A DNA stretch of 64,000 bases from Ephydatia muelleri (Eukaryota; Porifera; Demospongiae; Spongillida; Spongillidae), in assembly GCA_013339895.1 (NCBI GenBank), contig JABACO010000065.1, positions 1-64,000 of the forward strand. The letters are read 5' to 3'. The notes beneath the pieces were generated by a model that worked only from the letters and a program-made list of their open reading frames with translations, ran no database searches and was not told the origin of the DNA. The position numbers were made by a program, and so were the translations under genes. Positions 1 to 11,509 of this stretch are shown here, piece by piece. Position 1 is the stretch's first letter; each line of letters starts with the position of its first letter.

Positions 1-710
1 TTTCTCTCCTATCTCACCTACTCCCTCACTTCCTCCTTCCTTTCTTTCTCTCCTGTCTCACCTACTCCCTCACTTCCTCCTTCCTTTCTTTCTCCTGTCT
101 TACCTACTCCCTCACTTCCTCCCTCCCTTCCTCCTCCCTTCCTCCCTCCTATCCTCCCTCCCTTCCTCCTCCCTTCCTCCCTCCCTCCTCCCTTCCTCCC
201 TCCCTTCCTCCTCCCTTCCTCCCTCCTCTCCTCCTCCCCTTCCTCCTCCCTTCCTCCCTCCCTCCTCCTCCCTTCCTCCCCTCCCTTCCTCCTCCCTTCC
301 TCCCTCCCTTCCTCCTCCCTTCCTCCCTCCCTTCCTCCTCCCTTCCTCCCTCCCTTCCTCCTCCCTTCCTCCCTCCCTTCCTCCTCCCTTCCTCCCTCCT
401 TCTCCTCCCTTCCTCCCTCCCTTCCTCCCCTCCCTTCCTCCCCCCCCCCTCCATCCCTCCCCTCCCTCTCTCTCTCCTGTCCTCCTGTAGTCATGTACAT
501 GTACACCAGCAGGGACTCTCTGGCAAAACACATACCATTTATCCTCCTTCCCTCCCTCCTCCCCTCCCTCCCTCCCTCCCTCCCTCCCTCCCTCCCTCCC
601 TCCCTCCCTCCCTCCCTCCCTCCTCCTCCCGCCCGACCTTCCCTCCTCCCTCCCGCCCTCCATCCAACACGCCCTCCCTCCCTCCCTCCCTCCCTCCCTC
701 CCTCACTCCT
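1..710. repeat. CT-rich simple repeat (polypyrimidine)
   Basis: Positions 1-480 and 541-710 are almost pure pyrimidine on the + strand, built from TCCCTCC, TTCC and CCTCC blocks with a drifting period. A short non-repetitive stretch at about 480-540 divides the two parts. Long open frames through it (Gly/Arg/Glu on the minus strand, Pro/Ser/Leu on the plus) exist only because the repeat lacks stops, and I do not regard them as genes. Such purine/pyrimidine tracts can form triplex DNA. Confidence 0.95.
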
Positions 711-759
711 ATTTTACCTCCCTTCACCTTCACCTCCTCACTTTCCCTTGCTCCTCCAG

Positions 760-1040
760 TACATTGTGATTCCCAACCTTCTCAGCATGAGAAGGACAGC
801 CCGCCTGGGGGACCCCATGATCCTGAGTCAGACACTAATGACATTGTCATCAGCTTATTTATTAATAAGATCATTAACCCTGACAAGTCCTTTGCTCCTC
901 GGTGAGTACTTCCACTCAATATGCCTAGACCTTATACGGTCATACCTTGGCACTCTTCCCCAGGACCCGTGGTCATCCTTCTCCTACAACTCCTCTCTGC
1001 TAGTGGAGCATACTGCCCCAAACATTCATGACTCCAACAA
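760..1040 (+). pseudogene. TRRAP/Tra1-like fragment, two exons with broken frame
   Basis: Two exon-like blocks (760-901 and 964-1040) are separated by a 62-bp intron with a GTGAGT donor and a CCCCAG acceptor. Read piecewise in different frames they give YIVIP, then a stretch containing NDIVISLFINKIINPDKSF, then VVILLLQ, then SLLVEHTAPNIHDSNK. Order and spacing match a region of the TRRAP/Tra1 histone-acetyltransferase scaffold (HEAT/FAT part) as I remember it. No single frame covers all pieces, so at least two or three indels separate them. Either this is a decayed copy, or an intact gene with read errors next to a low-complexity tract. A possible further exon at 1490-1560 begins after CCCTAG but I cannot place it. 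Seen: motifs, splice signals, frame breaks. Inferred: family. Confidence 0.5.
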
Positions 1041-1080
1041 GTCAGTACAGATACAGTTGTGTAGTGTATTAGCGTTGATA

Positions 1081-1964
1081 TAGTGTACTGTTGGCCTTCT
1101 ACATGTATCTCCCTAGGTACTGTTGTTTATGTTGGCCTTGGGGCCTGACTGCTACCACAAAACCCACAAGGGCAGTCCAAGGTGTACACAACCATTGTCC
1201 TGGCTAAAATGAATACAATCAAAGCATCTTGTGAGCAGACCTTCACTTGATTGGCAGATAGTGTGGCAGATACATGTACTGTACATGAAGATTGGACTAC
1301 TTGTGTGTGTGTGTGTGTGTGTGTGTGTAAGTGGTAATGCCTGTGGTTATTTTATCTCACATCCATGGGAGGAGCTACACCTCTATGTAATGGGCTTCAT
1401 GTACTGTAGGCACAAGTGCTTCCATACACTCTTTGACTTGTTGAAATATGGGTTGATGTTGAAGTACAATGTAATGTGCTCTTCCCTAGACCCTATGGAG
1501 GAGCTTACAGCCAGTCCCCCATACCCCAGCTGGAGCAGGACGTGGGCATGGGTCATTTGCCCTCCCCCCCCCCCCACACACACACACAAACTGGAAATCC
1601 TGGATCCATCACTGACATTGAGTGTACTCTCTTGTCAAGATCAGCTGAACAGGATGCCCTTAAGTCACCCCTCAAAAACTTGATACTGTTCTTCCTAAGG
1701 CCACACCCATCATGGGAGTGGTTGCAAAATGACTAACAGTTTTTGCTGCCTCTATCTGTATCAGTCCCTGCACCATCATCTTTTATGACCCTTGCACCCA
1801 CAAATAACCCCTACACAAATACCATATGCATGAAGTTGTTCACTTTATGGAGGTATCATACATATACATGCATGGGGCAAAGGTCTTGCCACAACAAATT
1901 CATGACATTGTGCCTTTGTTGCTTGTATAAACATCCAAATTAAGATAGGATCAGAGGGCTATGT

Positions 1965-1996
<32 letters not shown>

Positions 1997-3430
1997 CATG
2001 TCTCAGCTTATGAAGTAGGAAGCTGAAATCCCATTGCAAGCATTGTTTTGTTCAGATTACACAGTGACTGACAGAAACAAAGAAAAATGAGTTCAATGAC
2101 ACCAAGTCCTATTAGCTTGGAGGTGATGGAAGCAATGGCTGCATTCTACCAACTGGCATCATGATTCGCTGCTTCTTTATCCTGTCCAGTTCTCGCCATC
2201 CTTTATATGTGTAGCCTGTATGTTTTTAAATTACTAATGACATAATGTAATCAGTAGAAGCCTGGGGGGGGGGGGGGGGGGGGGTGGGAGAGAGAGACAG
2301 GAAGGATTGAGTAGGCAACATGCAGCATCTATCAGTAACACTCATAGTTTCAAGACATTCAGTTGCTACAGAAGTTACATTTACAAGATGCACACCATTA
2401 CAAGGGATTTACTGACCCCCTGATTTACACTGACATGCCATGTAACTTGCCATTCAGCCAATTAATCGGGCTGGTCTGCACCATTTACTATAACTGCATG
2501 GCATGCCATGTAATGGTACGAAGGGAAAACTTATTTTTGCCCCATCACCAATTATATTCCAAAACACCACCCCCTTTTGCTTTCAACACAGATCCTCGTA
2601 ACTAAATATCCATTCCTGGACCAATGGGACTGAATATATACATGTATGATCAGTCACATTGGTCCTTCTTCCTATGCATGGGTAAAATGCAACCAAAGGT
2701 GGGTTCAAAAGTAGTTCTGGAAGAGTTCAAACTCTGCACATACATGTATGTGATTGCCCGCAGAAACATACCACACACACACACTTGCATTGTAGCTTTT
2801 TCCTCCTTACTTACACACCTAGATCAGTTATAAGGGCATACACTTACTCTGGTACATGCATTACGTCACAAGCACCATACGTATACAGCACCATACAGTA
2901 AAAGCATACACATGTGTTGGAGGCAGAATATACCATTTATTCGCAATACATAATCGATATGCTATTGCTAAACTATACTACAACAGCGTAATACATTATT
3001 TCTAATAAATGCTCCCTTCGTGAAGGGCACTATTATTACATCCGATTCGAACCTAACTAATCACAGAATCACACTGTCAACACATCGATATCGAGTACGT
3101 GGATGGAACCACACAACTACGCTTAAAGTTTCTCACCTTGGATCTGCAAAATATTAGCGTTGCTGTTGTGTTAATTTGATAACTGGAGGTGTCGCATGTA
3201 CATGTACATGTGATCACGTTTGGCTGCTGGTTTTTTTCTCAGACACTCGATTCAGCTACGTGTAGGCCTATAGGATCCGCTAACATAAAAATACGAAGTG
3301 TTGCCAGCGTACGTAGATATCTGAGCAGCCGGTCGAGGTATATGCAGCCTACACTATCATTCTAATTTCAAGACAACGATCAGTCTACTCGGTGTAGAAA
3401 ACACAGACTCGAAGCTTTTAGTATTCCATG
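1081..3430. other. Non-coding stretch with microsatellites
   Basis: No convincing gene. It holds a (GT)n tract at 1302-1328, a (CA)n tract at 1966-1995 and a run of 21 G at 2264-2284 followed by AG-rich sequence. Short open frames at 1231-1943 and 2363-2833 run through microsatellites, lack recognisable motifs and were not called. Confidence 0.6.
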
Positions 3431-3714
3431 TAGTTATGTTTATAAGCCCCGCCCCCTGGCCCACCTCGCCCTCTGCCTCGACTCCACCCTCGCAGAAATG
3501 CCCTAGATGGGCGTGTCCAAGTTAGAGGTCTCACGTTAGCTAAATATCTATGGCAACCTATAGAAACGCCATTAAAAAATGGCGGCTTATTGCACCAAAA
3601 CTGGTTTACTATTTTAAAGAATGGTCCCCAAATTCTTCACGACAACATTCACTTTTTTTATTTGAATAATAATTGAATGGCGTTGGTACATGGTGGTTTC
3701 GTTTAGGCCTACCC

Positions 3715-6700
3715 ATGCCTAACCGCAACCAGTCCCAGGACTCCAGCCCAAAAAGACCGAATCGGGCGCCTCCCTGCTGCCGCTGCAATGGTATCAACGC
3801 TCGTTGCAAGTTTTGCGCGTGTGCGAAGGCTGGACGAGCCTGCACGTGTTGCCTTCCTGCAAAACATGGTAAGTGTTCTAATAGACCGACGCTCTTTCAT
3901 GACAGCACCTCGACGCTGACGATGGTATCATCGCAACCGCTTCCAGGATCCACCGCTTGCTCTCCTGGCCCAAGGCAGCTGTCATCGTCACAGCCAATTT
4001 TACGGCAGCTGCAAGTGCCTTCAGGGCCGTTGGCTCCGGTTTTGTCTTCAGCCACTCATCTCCCCTCCCCTCTACCTCACACCAGGCCTCTACTTCATCG
4101 TCTCATCCCTCTCATTTTCTTTCCGAGTCCTCGAGCCCTATACCGCAACCGTCATATTCATATTGGCCTGAACCAACTCCGTCTCCGCAACCGCAGACGC
4201 CTCACGCATTGATCACGGCACCACAAGTGCGGACGCTACCTTCTAACGCTATTCCGCAACCTTTTTCATCATCGCCCGATCGTCCAGAGCCATTTTCACA
4301 GCAGCTGACTGACCTCCCTTTGCCCCCAGCCCTCTCACAGCAGCTGCCCGCCTCATCATCACCTTCTTTATCACCCGTCTCACCCGCTGCACCTGCTGAT
4401 TCACACGATTCTCAGCGATGTGCTTCTCCCACGGCTGGTCCCTCTTTCCATGCTTGCTCTCAACAGATTCAAGCCTCTAACAGGCGACACCGACAGCGTT
4501 GTATTGTCGAAGACTGTCCTGAATACATTGCCCCAACTATGTGGCGATCTCATATGCTACTCCACGCCCAGGGAGTTTATCCCGGTGAAGTTCCCAGAAC
4601 CTGTCTAGTGGAGCAGAATTCCTTCATATGTAGCCACTGTCGCCATATCATTTCTAATTCGCGATTTTCCTCTCACTCCAGAAAGTGTACTGGGGGTGGT
4701 GGTGAGACTTCTGGCGCAGGAGCAGGAAGCTATGCAATCAGAGTGCCTCCCTCTTCCATCGAAGGTGTAGGTGCAGATAATTCCTCAGTCTCGAGCTTGC
4801 CTAGCTTTGAAGATGTTTTCCTCCTTAATCAGTCCACTCTTCGTTTCATACCCTCCAAGTCTCGGCCTGCCTTTGCCCGAGCTCTATCATCTGCACTGAG
4901 GAGTATTATTCGGGAGAACTCCGAAGAAGCATGGCTGAAATTATTCTTGCTTCCTAAGTGTGTTCTCCCCTCATCACGGCGGAGGGGACTTCATGACAGA
5001 CCCCTCTCAATTGACACACTTTGCAACATGTGGATTGAAAATGACCTTACATCTCTCTGGAACTTAGCTAAATCACGGGTACTTCGTCAAAATGAAGGCA
5101 AAAGTGGATCTTCAAGTAACCTGCATTCCAAAAAATTAACCAAGCTGTATCATTGGGTAGATCAGGGATGATGGGGAAAGCTTGTCGTGTCTTGCAATCG
5201 GATGGCATTGCCCCAAATAATGAAACAACATGGGAGCTTTTGAAAGCTAAACACCCCAGTGGCCCAGTCCCTTTAGTCCCTGCGACTCACTCTGTACCAG
5301 TTACATTGGATCAGGATTTTAACATCTTATCTATTCTGCACTCCTTCCCCAAGGATGCAGCTGCAGGGCCCTCGGGTCTGCGTGTGCAACATTTGCTGGA
5401 CGCGGCTAGCATCCCACTTCCCACACCTATTTGCCCCTTACTTCTTCAGGTAGTGAACATTCTTTTAACAGGAAAAGCCCCACCTTCTATCGCCAGATTT
5501 GTTGCTGGTGCTGGGCTTATTGCTCTGAACAAAATCAAAGAGGGTTGCCCTCGTGATGTAAGGCCAATTGCTGTGGGAGAGACACTCAGGAGGCTGGCTG
5601 GAAAATGTGTTTGTGCCATCCTGAAGGATAAGTTTGCAGATTTCTTTCACCCTTTGCAGTATGGAGTGGCCTGTAGGGCGGGTGCAGAGAAGGTCATACA
5701 TCAGGTTAGAGAGTGTTTGGAGGAGCACTGGATGGATGAGGATTTTGTGTGTTTCAAGGTGGACATGAAAAACGCATTTCATTTAGTCTCAAGACAGACA
5801 GTCCTTGAAGAATGTGCCACTTTCTACCCTGAGTTACTCCCATGGGTTTCATACTGCTATGGGTCCCATCCTCTGTTATGTCACCCTCTTGGCAAATCAC
5901 TTCAGAATGTGGAGTGCAGCAGGGTGATCCCCTGGGCCCTCTGTTGTTTTCTTTAGCTCTCCACAAGCTGGTGTCTACAATTGATGCAGATGATGAATGT
6001 TTTAGCTTACTGTTACAGGCCTGGTACCTCGATGATGGGGTTCTTGCAGGTAGCCGTCCTGCAGTGCTTCGAGCGGTGCATCTGTTAGAGGAGTTGGGCC
6101 CTGTTCTGGGTATCTATATCAATTTGACTAAATGTGAATTGTTTGGTAGGATGGGCAACACTGCTTTCCCTCCTTCTGTGAGAAGTTCACTCCTACCTAA
6201 CCTTGACATACTTGGGACTCCAATAGGTGATTACCTACATTGCACCCGTTTCATTTGTGAGAAAATTTCCCAAGCTAAGGGGTTACTATCAGCTTTGGTG
6301 GATGTAGCTGCAGCGGATCTCCATGTGGCAACATCTCTCCTTAGGATATGTGGCAGTTTCTGCAAACTTGTTCATATAGCAAGAACCACTCCTCCAAGCA
6401 TTTCCGCAGATTCCCTACAGTCCTTTGATGAAGAGGTAAGGATTTGTTTCTCCTCATGCTTGGCAGTCGACATTCCTGATGTTCATTGGCAGCAAGCACG
6501 ACTTAGCCTGAGTTTTGGAGGCTTAGGTTTTCGTTCTCTTTCTCACCATGGCTGTGCTGCTTTCATCGCATCTTTATCTTGCTCAGGCATTGGTAGGGCT
6601 AGCAACAGGCATTTAGTGAGTGCTATTTCAAGGTTCAACACTCTTGTATCCACTAGTGATGTCATCACTTTAGAAGCTACTTTATCCTCTCCTCCTTCCC

Positions 6701-7493
6701 AGCATGCCTTGTCCAGGAAATTAGACAGTCATCTTTTTCACTCAATTATGATGGCCTCTTCTCCTGCTAACAAGGCACGTCTTCTTTCTTCTTCCGCTGC
6801 TCATGCTAGCTCTTGGTTGTCAGTTGTTCCTTCTGTTGGCCTTGGATTGCATCTTGACTCTTCTGAATTCCATACAGCAGTGATATGGTGGCTTGGCATG
6901 AACTTTACTGCTAGATCCTCTTGCCCTTTCTGTCCAGACATTGCTTTGGACCCACTTGGCCATCATGCGGTTTCGTGCAGACATGGGGGTGATGTGGTCA
7001 TTAGACACAACCGCCTGCGAAACATCATTGCTGACTTTTGCCGTCGTGCCCACCTATCTGTACGAATTGAAGTTGGTAGAGGGCTCTTGGGAACTCACAA
7101 TTATACACGACCTGCTGATGTGCTGGTTGATGGATGGGATAGGGCTAAGCCAGCTGCTTTTGACGTCACTGTTACCTCTCCTCTTACCTTGGTCACCCTG
7201 AATGAGGCCAGTATCAATGAAGGAGAGCAGCCTTGGCTGCTGAGACAAGGAAGCATGCAGCTAATGATGCTAGGTGCCAAGCACTTGGATGGTCATGCAT
7301 TCCTCTTGCAGTGGAAACATTTGGCAATTGGGGAAGAGAGGCACAAGGCGTTTTTTCTCGCTTGGCCACTTTGCTGGCCCTGCATCAGGGTCGATCGAAG
7401 TCTACTGTTGTCAGAGACATTTATGGTCACCTCAGCATCTCTCTGGTTAGGTCAGTGGCTAGGTCCATTATGGGGCGAGAGATTGTTCATTGA
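3715..7493 (+). pseudogene. LINE polyprotein: zinc fingers, RT, RLE (frameshifted)
   Basis: The likely start is the ATG at 3715 (protein MPNRNQSQ...). Domains in order: a dense Cys cluster at about 3770-3880 (CCRC, CKFCAC, CTCC, KC); a Ser/Pro-rich linker; a C2H2-like finger at about 4505-4580 and a CCHC finger at about 4628-4690; RT from about 5340, with GPSGLRVQHLL, RPIAVGETLRRL, the first catalytic Asp in KVDMKNAF, GVQQGDPLGP and YLDDG (about 6023-6040); then CPFC...HHAVSCRHGG (about 6920-6985) and a PD-(D/E)XK-like signature in RPADVLV...AAFDVTVT (about 7108-7175). The frame changes at about 4050-4100, 5155-5170, 5880-5910 and 7215-7235, so this copy cannot make one protein. The true C terminus reads in the third frame to the stop near 7493. 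Confidence 0.85.
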
Positions 7494-7564
7494 CTCTTTT
7501 GTAGGTAGGCTAGGTGTTTAACTTTTTTCTTTGTGATCAGTGTATGTTCATGTATTCTAATGAG

Positions 7565-7606
7565 AATAAATGCACTATTATTATTATTAAAAATAATAAT
7601 AATAAT
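7565..7606 (+). terminator. LINE poly(A) signal and simple-repeat tail
   Basis: AATAAA at 7565-7570 is followed within 7 bases by ATT repeats and then AAT repeats to 7606. This is a usual 3' end for LINEs with microsatellite-like tails and marks the probable 3' boundary of the element. Confidence 0.7.
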
Positions 7607-8260
7607 GGATAGTTGTAGAATAGTTTTAGAGGGTGCAAAAGTTCTAACCCCCTCTGTTCATTAGTTATAACTAATGGAATATCTTAATTAGCATGATTTT
7701 TTTCCATTTTGTGTACAAGTCTATGGAATATAATATTTTCAGAAATGGTCCCAGAATTTTGGACGGTATGAGATACAAAATTTGAAATTGCCTACATTTG
7801 AACATCATTTAGAGTAGTATTAGTGGGTAGCAAAAGTTGCAGGTCCGTTATTTAATTAAATAATAATCAAGTTTGTAAAAAACACCATACATTCTCTATG
7901 GAACGTACCGCGGAATGAAATCCAAAAATTTACAAACCGCAACTTTCGTGACCGTTCATTTCTCCATATGTAAAGTATGCCATGAATTATAAATGAGATT
8001 TGAAGATATCAAAAATCTTCATAGTGTAAATCAGACCAAAAAAAACAACACTAATGATAGCCCTAATTATTTAATGCTATTTGTGCTTGGTAAGTTCTGA
8101 GAAAATGATTTGTTGGACTGGGATACCTCTTTGAAGGCTAGCAGTCATTTTGGTTGCCTTCTCAACGTTTTGTTAGGTGTAGTGTTGTGGTCTTACTCAA
8201 GTGCAATAACAGAGATTTCATAAGGTGTACAAATGGCAACTTAACTATCTAAACAAGACA
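7607..8260. other. AT-rich non-coding stretch
   Basis: No gene seen. Two imperfectly similar blocks, each holding GCAAAAGTT and later TCTATGGAA (about 7620-7730 and 7810-7905), suggest an old tandem duplication. Confidence 0.4.
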
Positions 8261-8264
8261 GTAG

Positions 8265-8750
8265 CTGCTAGCTATAAAGCTTGGCTGGCTTCATCCATTT
8301 TCTTCTTGCCAGTGTCATTAGTACGTGTTAGCACATCTACATCCAGTACATCATCATGTGTTGGGTAGGCAATGACTTTGCTGATATATTTGGGTGGAGG
8401 AACATTACTGTGATACACGTCCTAACTCAATTGCATTGACCACACAGCCAAGCCAGCATAATCCATCATGCGCAACAGTGACCTACCCATTGATGGCGCT
8501 AACTGGTAGGGATGGAACATGACCTGCCAATGCCATTCCTGGAATACTCAGTTGCTTGAGAATGTCTTTACTTTAACAGTGCTGGTAGTAACTGGCACAA
8601 AGATGTGGAGTTTTTTTTAGTTCCAGGCACAGTTCTACTCCATTTCAGCCACTCATCTAGTAAGTTGACTTTCTTTATCATGCTCATCGTGTGTTACAAA
8701 TGAAGACATCTCCTTGATCTGGCTCACTGCAAGCATGTATAACTTGGCAT
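8265..8750 (-). pseudogene. Unidentified coding relic, minus strand
   Basis: Read on the minus strand, collinear peptide pieces appear in alternating frames: SQIKEMSSFVTHDEHDKES (about 8715-8660), LLDEWLKWSRTVPGTKKNS, ILKQLSIPGMALAGHVPSL (about 8560-8510), VVNAIELG, then an open stretch HSNVPPPKYISKVIAYP...KMDEASQAL ending in TAG at about 8274. The last piece is 48 open codons, too short for a usual ORF cut-off. The run looks like one decayed protein-coding segment of roughly 155 residues with about four frameshifts. I do not recognise the family. It could also be several exons with unmapped introns. Confidence 0.35.
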
Positions 8751-8864
8751 GCAGTGTGTATATTTGGTCGGGATATGGCTGCTGGAGGCTGGCTCCAGAG
8801 GCAACTGCATCGCTTTGAGGTGCTTTTGAGCTGCACCATCTTCTGCTATTTGCATCACAAAGTG

Positions 8865-9000
8865 CACATTTCAGAACAACAGTGCTACTGGTGGTGGAGT
8901 TGTGTCTTCTTTAGTTGGAGTGTTGAGCAATATTCTGAACAGTAATGCTGATACGGAGCTGAATGGATCTGGTTAACATTGCAAACTACTCATTTCAGAT
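8865..9000 (+). pseudogene. Relic of the beta-helix receptor-like gene family
   Basis: The DNA closely parallels part of the intact-looking family member at about 49990-50170. Shared landmarks in the same order are GCACATTTCAGAACAACAG, GGTGGAG, TTGGAGTGT, GGAGCTGAATGGA and CTCATTTCAGA...AACAGT. Reading frame is lost. This is a short scrap of the Pmp-like repeat domain lying about 5.8 kb outside the inverted duplication, ending shortly before an LTR at 9038. Confidence 0.7.
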
Positions 9001-9037
9001 AAACAGTATTTCTGTTGAAGTCCTGAGCTATTAATCG

Positions 9038-10630
9038 TGTAATAATTGAATCACTTAATCATCAGACTGACAATTACAGCACAGCATACATTTATATATA
9101 AAAATATATACATCATTGCGCATGCGCATAGTCCATATAATACAGTCATATATTACACTTCTTCCCCCTTAAAATCTGTCAGGGGGGGCGGCGGGTTCTC
9201 TCAGGGTAACGTCGAGTGGTTGATGGAGTTGTTGTTGTTGTTGTTGTTTTTGTTGTTGTTGGCCAGTGATCATGAGGAGCCCTTCCTTCAGTGGACTGCC
9301 CTTCGTTTCTTCTTACTCCTCTTTGTTCATTACTCGCAGTTGGGTTACTATCTTGTATGTCCAGATCAGTACTTGTTATTTCAGGTTGCCTCATCAGGTC
9401 CTCCCTTGGCCTTGTTTCCTCGGCCACTTCAACTGGCTCTGTCATGTCGGGTGCCCTTTCATCCACCTTGGTGGTAGGCACTGGCACACATATGGCTTCT
9501 GGTACAGCACTCAACTGCTCAATATGTCTTCTCCAAACCCTACCATCAGGCAATTCCACCTGGTAGGACACAGGACCACATTGCTTTCCAATTCTTCCCC
9601 GAACCCACTTGGGATCACTGCCATAATTTTTTGACAAGGCAGTCTCTCTGTCTGCACACTCCCTATCTCTGGCCTTCTTATCATGGTGCCACTTCTGCTC
9701 TGCTTGTTTCTTGCAGACCTGTTGCTCAGTAGTTTCTCTCAGCAAATGGAGCCTTGTCCTCACCTCTCTCTGCAGAAATAGAACACATGGGGGAATATTA
9801 GTCACACTGTGGGGTGTGGTTCTGTATGACAACAAAAAAGAGCACAGTCTCTGATTGAGTGTTACTTTGGTGGTACCTGTCTTCATAGCTCGCTTAAATG
9901 TTTGAACAAACCTTTCCACTTGGCCATTTGTGGCAGGATGGTATGGAGCACTACGGATATGTTTTATTCCATTTTTAGCCATGAACTCTGCAAACTCTCT
10001 TGATATGAATTGTGGTCCATTCTCTGAGACAAGTTGTTCAGGCAATCCATATGCTGAAAACACCTGTCGCAAAATTTCAATTGTTTTCTGAGATGTTGTG
10101 TTTGGCTTCTCAAACACTTCAGGCCACTTTGAATGGGCATCAACTAACAATATAAACATCTTTCCATTTATTGGTCCTGCAAAGACAACATGTACTCTTT
10201 GCCATGGTCTCCCTGGCCAAACCCAAGGATGTAGAGGAGCTAGAGGTACAGTAGTTTTTACCTCTTGACATGCAGTACAACCATGCACACAATCCTCAAT
10301 GTCCTTATCTATAGATGGCCACCATACATGTCCCCTTGCTAATGACTTCATTCTAGATATGCCGGGATGGTTATGATGTAACTCTTGCAATATCTCCTGT
10401 CTAAGTTTAGCAGGTATCACCACCCTTAGTCCCCATAATAAGGTGTTATTCTCTATTGACATTTGACAACTCATGCTGCTTATTGGCATAAGGGCTTAAA
10501 GCTTCAGATCTTTGATCAAGCCAATAACCTTGCTTTAGATTCTGCAATACCTTACTTAAAATTGGGTCACTACGTGTTGCCTGCCTTAAGTGAGCTGCAG
10601 TAACTGGGAGTGCTTCAATTTGTTCTACTA
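9038..10630 (-). mobile_element. Ty3/Gypsy retrotransposon, 5'-truncated, one LTR left
   Basis: A minus-strand Gypsy element. Its 3' LTR is 9038-9157 (120 bp, TG...CA ends that are inverted repeats, TGTAATA/TATTACA), preceded in element sense by a polypurine tract AAGGGGGAAGAAG (9158-9170). Only the region from just upstream of integrase to the 3' end remains. Homology stops at a run of 23 G at 10631-10653. No 5' LTR was found nearby. The LTR carries TGCGCATGCGCA at 9117-9128. Confidence 0.85.
9179..10630 (-). pseudogene. Gypsy integrase region with mutated catalytic residues
   Basis: Encodes the spacer before integrase (LPVTAAHLRQATRSDPILSKV), the HHCC zinc domain (HHNHPGISRMK...CVHGCTACQ), the catalytic core and the C-terminal GPY-like part ending at TGA 9179-9181. 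The first catalytic Asp is Val (VHVVFAGP where relatives have VHVDFAGP) and the second is Glu (VSENGPQF in place of SDNGPQF). The Glu of the triad (GQVERFVQTFK) is kept. There is a frameshift near 10450-10490. With two of three acidic residues altered plus truncation, the integrase should be inactive. The nearest relative in the window is the element at 57.1-61.4 kb. Confidence 0.85.
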
Positions 10631-10653
10631 GGGGGGGGGGGGGGGGGGGGGGG
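10631..10653. repeat. Poly-G tract (23 G)
   Basis: An uninterrupted G run lying exactly where the truncated Gypsy homology ends. Similar long G or C runs recur across the window (for example 2264, 12356, 32728, 40923, 45561, 47806). Confidence 0.95.
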
Positions 10654-11015
10654 TGTCTTATTGCACTTTTTTTTTTATTTCTTGTTTCTACCACTCTGAA
10701 AATGTGTACTGGGTCACACTGAATGTGAAAATATATTTAAATGAATTTTTAACCCCTCACAACCCCCCTGTACATACCCCTTGACATTCGCACGTGTATA
10801 TGGTTTTGCCGCGAATTAATGAAAGATGGCATGTGTAGAAACAAGGAGAGGGAGAAAATGTCTTGGACGTGTGGACTACTTTGAATCTGCTGACCTACCT
10901 CATGGTGTTTTGCCAACAAAAAAGGCTGTAATTGAAGTTATGCTTTATCTTCTTCATCCAAGATGCGCGGGACAATCTCAACGGTCAAGAAGCAATGCAG
11001 CCGATATGTTGACGT

Positions 11016-11509
11016 CAGCTTTGTCGTTGGTATTTGGAGTTAAGAAATTCCATCAGTACTTGTATGGAAGAAATTTTCAGTTAATGACTGATCATAAACC
11101 ACTCACAATGATTTTTGGATCAAAGACAGGTGTGCCTCCAATAGCGGCAGCACGATTGCAACGTTGGGCGTTGCTACTCTCTGCTTATAGTTATAACATT
11201 ATATACAAGCAAGGAGTGAATCATAGTAATGTTGATGGATTGTCTCGTCTTCCATTGAGCGAAGTTAAGCCATCTGCAAAGCACAGATTTTACGGTATGT
11301 CAGCTTAATTTGTTACCTGTTACATCAAAAGAACTTGCTGCAGCTACAAGATCAGACCCTGAGTTATCGAGGGTGTTGAATTTTACTTTGAAAGGTTGGC
11401 CAGCAGTACACACAGAGGAATCCATGACATTACAGCCTTATTGGACTCGTCGGGGTGAACTGACAGTGGAGTGTGGCTGTTTACTTTGGGGAGTAAGAGC
11501 TGTTGTACC
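11016..11509 (+). mobile_element. Gypsy fragment (RNase H end to pre-integrase) inside a host-like gene
   Basis: The segment encodes SLVFGVKKFHQYLYG, the RNase H motif TDHKPL, AARLQRWALLLSAYSY, HSNVDGLSRLP, a stop at 11306-11308, then TRSDPELSRVL and GCLLWGVRAVVP. It aligns with about 59560-60050 of the Gypsy in the right arm. There are no LTRs, and both edges fall inside the flanking zinc-finger-gene-like sequence. A capture of an internal retroelement fragment during break repair is one explanation; deletion from a longer insertion is another. Confidence 0.75.

Larger units (their letters stand above)
3715..7606 (+). mobile_element. LINE (non-LTR retrotransposon) with restriction-like endonuclease, near full length but broken
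   Basis: A non-LTR element on the + strand. It has an N-terminal Cys/His-rich region, a reverse transcriptase, and a C-terminal CCHC plus PD-(D/E)XK-like endonuclease region. It ends with AATAAA (7565-7570) and an ATT/AAT simple-repeat tail to about 7606. The 5' boundary is not visible: GC-rich sequence at about 3430-3640 may be its 5' UTR. The endonuclease position after the RT is typical of the R2/R4-like early-branching LINE group, which often inserts at specific sites. I see no clear target-site duplication. Clade assignment needs a phylogeny. Confidence 0.85.

Noticed and set aside
493..1083. 196-codon plus-strand ORF as one gene
   Set aside because: Its first half is the CT repeat; only pieces in shifting frames match a known protein, with splice sites inside it.
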